Positions 60,862-64,000 of a stretch of DNA of 64,000 bases are shown one piece after another; the first letter of the stretch is position 1; each line of letters opens with the position of its first letter. Origin of the DNA: Mariluticola halotolerans (lineage in GTDB: Bacteria; Pseudomonadota; Alphaproteobacteria; Rhizobiales; Devosiaceae). The stretch is from NCBI RefSeq assembly GCF_021611515.1, contig NZ_CP090961.1, forward strand, positions 1-64,000, in the 5' to 3' direction. The position numbers were made by a program, and so were the translations under genes. A model generated the notes under the pieces. The model saw only the letters and a program-made list of their open reading frames with translations, ran no database searches and was not told the DNA's origin.

Positions 60862-61905
60862 ATGGCCTTCAGAATTGGTGAGCGCGAGATCGGCGCCGGA
60901 CATCCGCCCTTCATCATTCTTGAAGCCGGGATCAATCACAATGGCGAGCTTGAAAAAGCGAAAGAAATGATCGCCGTTGCCAAAGAAGCAGGCGCAGACG
61001 CCATCAAGTTTCAGACGTTCAAGGCGGATGAGTTTGTCGCCGACCCCAAACAGATGTTTACCTATCGGTCCCAGGGCAAAGAGATCACGGAATCCATGCT
61101 CGAGATGTTCCGCCGGTATGAATTCTCCCGCGCGGAATGGTTCGAGATCAAGTCTTTCTGCGATGCGACCGGCATCACATTCATGTCGTCTCCGCAGAAC
61201 GTGTCGGATATGGAATTGCTCGTTGAGATAGGCGTGCCGGCGCTCAAAGTGGGATCGGACGACTTTACGAACCTGCCGCTACTTGAGCGGTATTGCGAAA
61301 CGGGTTTGCCGATTATCCTGTCCTGCGGCATGTCTGATCTTGGCGAGGTTTTTGCCGCTCTCAAGACAACAGGCGCGCTGGATGGCAAGCCTGTTGCCTT
61401 GCTGGTTTGCACGTCCGAGTACCCATCCCCGCCCGAGAGTGTCAACATTTTACGCACGCGCACGCTGCTCAGCGCTTTCCCGAATATTGTTGTGGGCTTT
61501 TCGGACCACACGCAAGGCAATGTTGCCGCCGCAATGTCTGTGGCCCTGGGCGGGCATATTTTTGAAAAGCATTTTACCCTGTCCCATGATTTGGCAGGTC
61601 CCGACCACTGGTTTTCTGAAGACCCGGCAGGCGCGGCCAGCTGGATCAAGGATGTGCGTAAAGCCCACCAAATGCTCGGCACAGGTGATGTTTCCCCGAC
61701 GGCAGTCGAATTACAGAACAAGAGAGAGTTCCAGCGGGTTCTGGTGGCGACACACCCGGTGCCCAAGGGTAAAATCATCGAAGCGGACGACGTCACGACC
61801 CGGCGTGTGTCGGGTGGAGAGGGGTGGCCGCCGAGCATGATGTCTTATCTCATAGGGCGTCCGGCACCACGCGATTTCAATAGCCAGGAGCCATTTGGCC
61901 TGTGA
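60862..61905 (+). CDS. pseI: Pseudaminic acid synthase, PseI
   Basis: The 347-residue protein has the NeuB-family barrel (FIILEAGINHNGELEKAKEMI, SDDFTNLPLLE, SDHTQGNVAAAM, GGHIFEKHFTL) and a C-terminal antifreeze-like SAF domain (about 285-347, GKIIEADDVTTRRVSGGEGWPPS). It condenses the 6-deoxy altrose derivative with phosphoenolpyruvate to pseudaminic acid. GGAGAAAGAATAA precedes the ATG. The four-base overlap with the next gene is GTGA. Confidence 0.9.
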   Translation: MAFRIGEREIGAGHPPFIILEAGINHNGELEKAKEMIAVAKEAGADAIKFQTFKADEFVADPKQMFTYRSQGKEITESMLEMFRRYEFSRAEWFEIKSFCDATGITFMSSPQNVSDMELLVEIGVPALKVGSDDFTNLPLLERYCETGLPIILSCGMSDLGEVFAALKTTGALDGKPVALLVCTSEYPSPPESVNILRTRTLLSAFPNIVVGFSDHTQGNVAAAMSVALGGHIFEKHFTLSHDLAGPDHWFSEDPAGAASWIKDVRKAHQMLGTGDVSPTAVELQNKREFQRVLVATHPVPKGKIIEADDVTTRRVSGGEGWPPSMMSYLIGRPAPRDFNSQEPFGL

Positions 61906-62609
61906 CCAGAACAGTCGCTTTTGTTGTGAATGATCTGAGCGAATTTACGTTCGCCGATCATATCCGCAAATATTTGCCGGATGTTGCGGTTTCCGTTCTT
62001 AATGCGTTTCCACAAACACCGGCCGACTATGACCTGGTCGTGCTTTGGAATTTGCGTCGCGTGATCCACACCGATGCCGCCTGCGATAATGTTGTCATCT
62101 TTCACAGCTCGGATCTGCCAGACGGGCGCGGGTGGGCACCTATTTATCACACGCTTGCTTATGGTGCCCCTTACTACACGGTTTCCGGCATCAAAATGGG
62201 CGCAAAGGTGGATGAGGGCGACATCGTGGTCAAAGCCCGGCTGCCTGTTTTGCCACACTATGTCGCGGCTGACTTGCGCCGCTTTGATGACGAGATATCC
62301 GTTTTGCTTTCCGCCCGTATTCTGGACCGGTTTGGCGGTGGGGCTCCAAAGGGCCGGAAACAGGCCGCTGAGGGAAGCTATAATCCGCGCCGCCGGCCGC
62401 AGGACAATGAGATTGATCTGAACGCGGCCTTTGTGGACGTGATCCCGCATTTGCGCGCCTGCGAACCGCAACACCCTGCTTTTTTTGTCTACCAAGGTCA
62501 GAGATATACGGTGCAGGTGACGCCGGACATTCCAGCGGTGCTGCCGTCGCAACTTGAAATCGAATTTCTCGTTGACCGGGACGACAACCAAAGCGCTAAG
62601 TCCTCATGA
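61902..62609 (+). CDS. Formyltransferase-like protein (methionyl-tRNA formyltransferase fold)
   Basis: The 235-residue protein has the formyltransferase core: VVIFHSSDLPDGRGWAPIYH and GIKMGAKVDEGDIVVKARLP, corresponding to the HxSxLPxxRG and DxGDI motifs of N10-formyl-THF-dependent enzymes. It is shorter than methionyl-tRNA formyltransferase. The start is GTG, overlapping pseI. Related sugar formyltransferases N-formylate amino sugars. As no PseH acetyltransferase is seen in the window, it may modify the C4 amine (final C7) of the pseudaminic acid. Confidence 0.75.
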   Translation: MTRTVAFVVNDLSEFTFADHIRKYLPDVAVSVLNAFPQTPADYDLVVLWNLRRVIHTDAACDNVVIFHSSDLPDGRGWAPIYHTLAYGAPYYTVSGIKMGAKVDEGDIVVKARLPVLPHYVAADLRRFDDEISVLLSARILDRFGGGAPKGRKQAAEGSYNPRRRPQDNEIDLNAAFVDVIPHLRACEPQHPAFFVYQGQRYTVQVTPDIPAVLPSQLEIEFLVDRDDNQSAKSS

Positions 62610-63286
62610 TTGTCAGTATCCATCAGCCCGCATATTTGCCCTGGCTTGGCTATCTGGATCGTATCGCATCGAGCGATGTGTTTGTGTTCCTTGATACGGT
62701 TCAGTTTGAAAAAAACAGCTTCACCAATCGCAATCGCATCAAGACCGCCAATGGCCCGGTATGGCTGACTGTGCCGGTCAAGCAAAAGGGGCATATCGAT
62801 AAATCCCTGCTCGATATAGAGATTGACCAGCAAAAAAACTGGCAAGTCAAACACTTGCGTTCGATCGAGCAAGCCTATCGGAAAGCCCCAAATTTCGGTG
62901 CCTATATGCCGATTTTGGCGCCCACCATTACCGAGACGACTGATGGAATCGCCGCGCTCTGCTGGCGGCAGCTTGCACATCTGGTTGAGGTTTTTGGTCT
63001 TGAAACCCGGATCGTCCGGGCTAGTGAACTCGCGGTCGATTCACGCAAATCTGACCTTGTTCTTGATATCTGCAAACAGCTCGGTGCCACGACATATCTC
63101 TCGGGCAGTCTGGGGCGGGACTATCTTGCGCTTGATGATTTCTCGGCGGCCCGTATCGATGTGTCTTTTCAGGATTTCACCACACCCGAATATCCACAGC
63201 AGCACGGTGAATTTATCCCCAATCTCTCGGCCATTGATTACATTTTTAACGCCCCCTCCATGGCGGCGGTTGGTACCCTTTTTTGA
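62606..63286 (+). CDS. WbqC-like family protein (possible C-terminal frameshift)
   Basis: The 226-residue protein is a clear WbqC member: MIVSIHQPAYLPWLGYLDRI, DTVQFEKNSFTNRNRIK, VWLTVPVKQKG and YLSGSLGRDYL. The family is found in surface-glycan clusters and its function is not established. The frame stops at 63284-63286 inside a six-T run (63279-63284). With one T fewer the protein would continue FEMLEMKVEAI and stop at 63317, overlapping the next gene's ATG as other genes here do. A natural end, a real indel or a sequencing error are all possible. Confidence 0.8.
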   Translation: MIVSIHQPAYLPWLGYLDRIASSDVFVFLDTVQFEKNSFTNRNRIKTANGPVWLTVPVKQKGHIDKSLLDIEIDQQKNWQVKHLRSIEQAYRKAPNFGAYMPILAPTITETTDGIAALCWRQLAHLVEVFGLETRIVRASELAVDSRKSDLVLDICKQLGATTYLSGSLGRDYLALDDFSAARIDVSFQDFTTPEYPQQHGEFIPNLSAIDYIFNAPSMAAVGTLF

Positions 63287-63313
63287 AATGCTGGAAATGA
63301 AGGTTGAAGCCAT

Positions 63314-64000
63314 ATGACAACGCATTACGACTGGATTGTTCTGGGTGGCGGCTTTAGGTCGATGATTGGCGCTTATGCGCTCGCCCAGAAAGGCCATTCT
63401 GTCTGTCTTATTGAGTCAGCAAAACAGGTGGGGGGGTTCATGTCACCCATACCTTGGGAGGGGTTTTGGGTCGATAAAGGGCCTCAGTTCCTCGATAATT
63501 TCGACGCGTCAGATCGGGCCTTTATCGAAGAAATGGTCGGTGAAGGTGTGCTGGAGGACATCGGTTTCTCCTATTGTGGCTATATAAACAATACCAGAAC
63601 TGAGGAATTTGCCATCCCGGACTGGCGGACCTATGGAGAACAATTCGTCAAGGATGTGTTCTTTGACTTGATTGAGCGGAACCGAGAAGAGGTTGGTGTC
63701 GCTGAAGACTTCTCACAATTATTAGCGAAGGACGGCGGCACATATATCAGCCCGATTCAAAATGAAATGTGCCGCAAGCTGCTGCTCCATGACGCTTCTG
63801 AACTCGCACCGGAAGTGGCATCTGTTGTCCCTTTTCTTGGCCGGAAACTGTTGTTTGAGGATGCCATATCGAAAGAGCTGAAAAAGTCGGATTTTCTCGA
63901 CAGGATTCTTGCCGCCCAGAAGGTAACGGCGGGGCAATCGGTTTATAATCTGTACCCTAAAGGCAAAAACCTCGATGCCGTAAGAATTGCCATGGTGGAG
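63314..64000 (+). CDS. FAD/NAD(P)-binding amine-oxidase-like protein, N-terminal part
   Basis: The open frame runs from the ATG at 63314 to the window end, so only 229 residues are seen. The N-terminus WIVLGGGFRSMIGAYALA and VCLIESAKQVGG form the FAD-binding beta-alpha-beta motif and the following GG signature of protoporphyrinogen oxidase / UDP-galactopyranose mutase-like flavoproteins. The segment IPWEGFWVDKGPQFLDN is consistent. It overlaps the shifted reading of the WbqC gene. The specific reaction is unknown. Confidence 0.7.
   Translation, partial: MTTHYDWIVLGGGFRSMIGAYALAQKGHSVCLIESAKQVGGFMSPIPWEGFWVDKGPQFLDNFDASDRAFIEEMVGEGVLEDIGFSYCGYINNTRTEEFAIPDWRTYGEQFVKDVFFDLIERNREEVGVAEDFSQLLAKDGGTYISPIQNEMCRKLLLHDASELAPEVASVVPFLGRKLLFEDAISKELKKSDFLDRILAAQKVTAGQSVYNLYPKGKNLDAVRIAMVE

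Noticed and set aside
1-64000. CRISPR arrays, tRNA or rRNA genes, insertion sequences
   Set aside because: Looked for regular spaced repeats, cloverleaf-like segments and transposase motifs; none was recognised.

Overview
The window looks like a large secondary replicon (plasmid or chromid) of an alphaproteobacterium, most likely Hyphomicrobiales or a relative. Three things support this: a complete repABC replication/partition module (31340-35051) with a probable antisense RNA between repB and repC; four promoter matches to the alphaproteobacterial general stress sigma factor EcfG (GGAAC-N16/17-CGTT); and a gene stock of TRAP and ABC importers, a SorC-family regulator, rhizobial-type UDP-galacturonate genes and a pseudaminic acid locus. 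No tRNA, rRNA, transposase or CRISPR array was seen. The species cannot be named from the sequence alone.

Layout. 1-4566: start of a GntR regulator, a dctQMP TRAP transporter and a 2-hydroxyacid dehydrogenase. 4785-5588: class D beta-lactamase-like gene. 5749-18121: a sugar-catabolic locus with a SorC regulator, an aldolase/short-chain dehydrogenase fusion, a sugar ABC importer, a methylthioribose-kinase homologue, a methylthioribose-1-phosphate-isomerase homologue, a split transketolase and a RuBisCO-like protein. Similar TTGAC-N4-GTCAA-type boxes lie before the SorC gene and in the divergent importer/kinase promoter region, so the locus may be one regulon. 18132-26461: alpha/beta hydrolase, branched-chain-type ABC importer, 3-hydroxybutyrate dehydrogenase and a sigma-54 activator, with a near-consensus sigma-54 promoter before the dehydrogenase. 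26537-30959: UDP-glucuronate epimerase, UDP-glucose dehydrogenase and a membrane-anchored nucleotide-sugar dehydratase. 31340-35051: repABC. 35102-37886: two copies of an 18-bp palindrome (candidate centromere sites) flanking a WGR protein, an O-antigen ligase/polymerase-like protein and a WecA/MraY-family transferase. 38031-39639: hipBA toxin-antitoxin pair with a visible operator. 39652-41948: a compact stress island. 41938-51319: a muropeptide (cell-wall fragment) uptake and salvage locus. 51344-52692: DMT exporter and acetyltransferase. 52974 to the end: nucleotide-sugar dehydrogenase, ABC exporter and a pseudaminic acid operon in which the usual PseH acetyltransferase is not seen and a formyltransferase-like protein, a PIG-L deacetylase and a WbqC protein are present.

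The most promising possible new biology is the 5.7-18.1 kb locus. Import, phosphorylation and isomerisation of 5-methylthioribose or 5-deoxyribose would feed either a RuBisCO-like protein plus a two-subunit transketolase, or a class II aldolase fused to a dehydrogenase. The mtnB/C/D genes of the classical methionine salvage pathway, and the cupin of the Rhodospirillum rubrum MTA-isoprenoid shunt, are absent from the window. All functional statements rest on motif recognition by eye; no database search was run.
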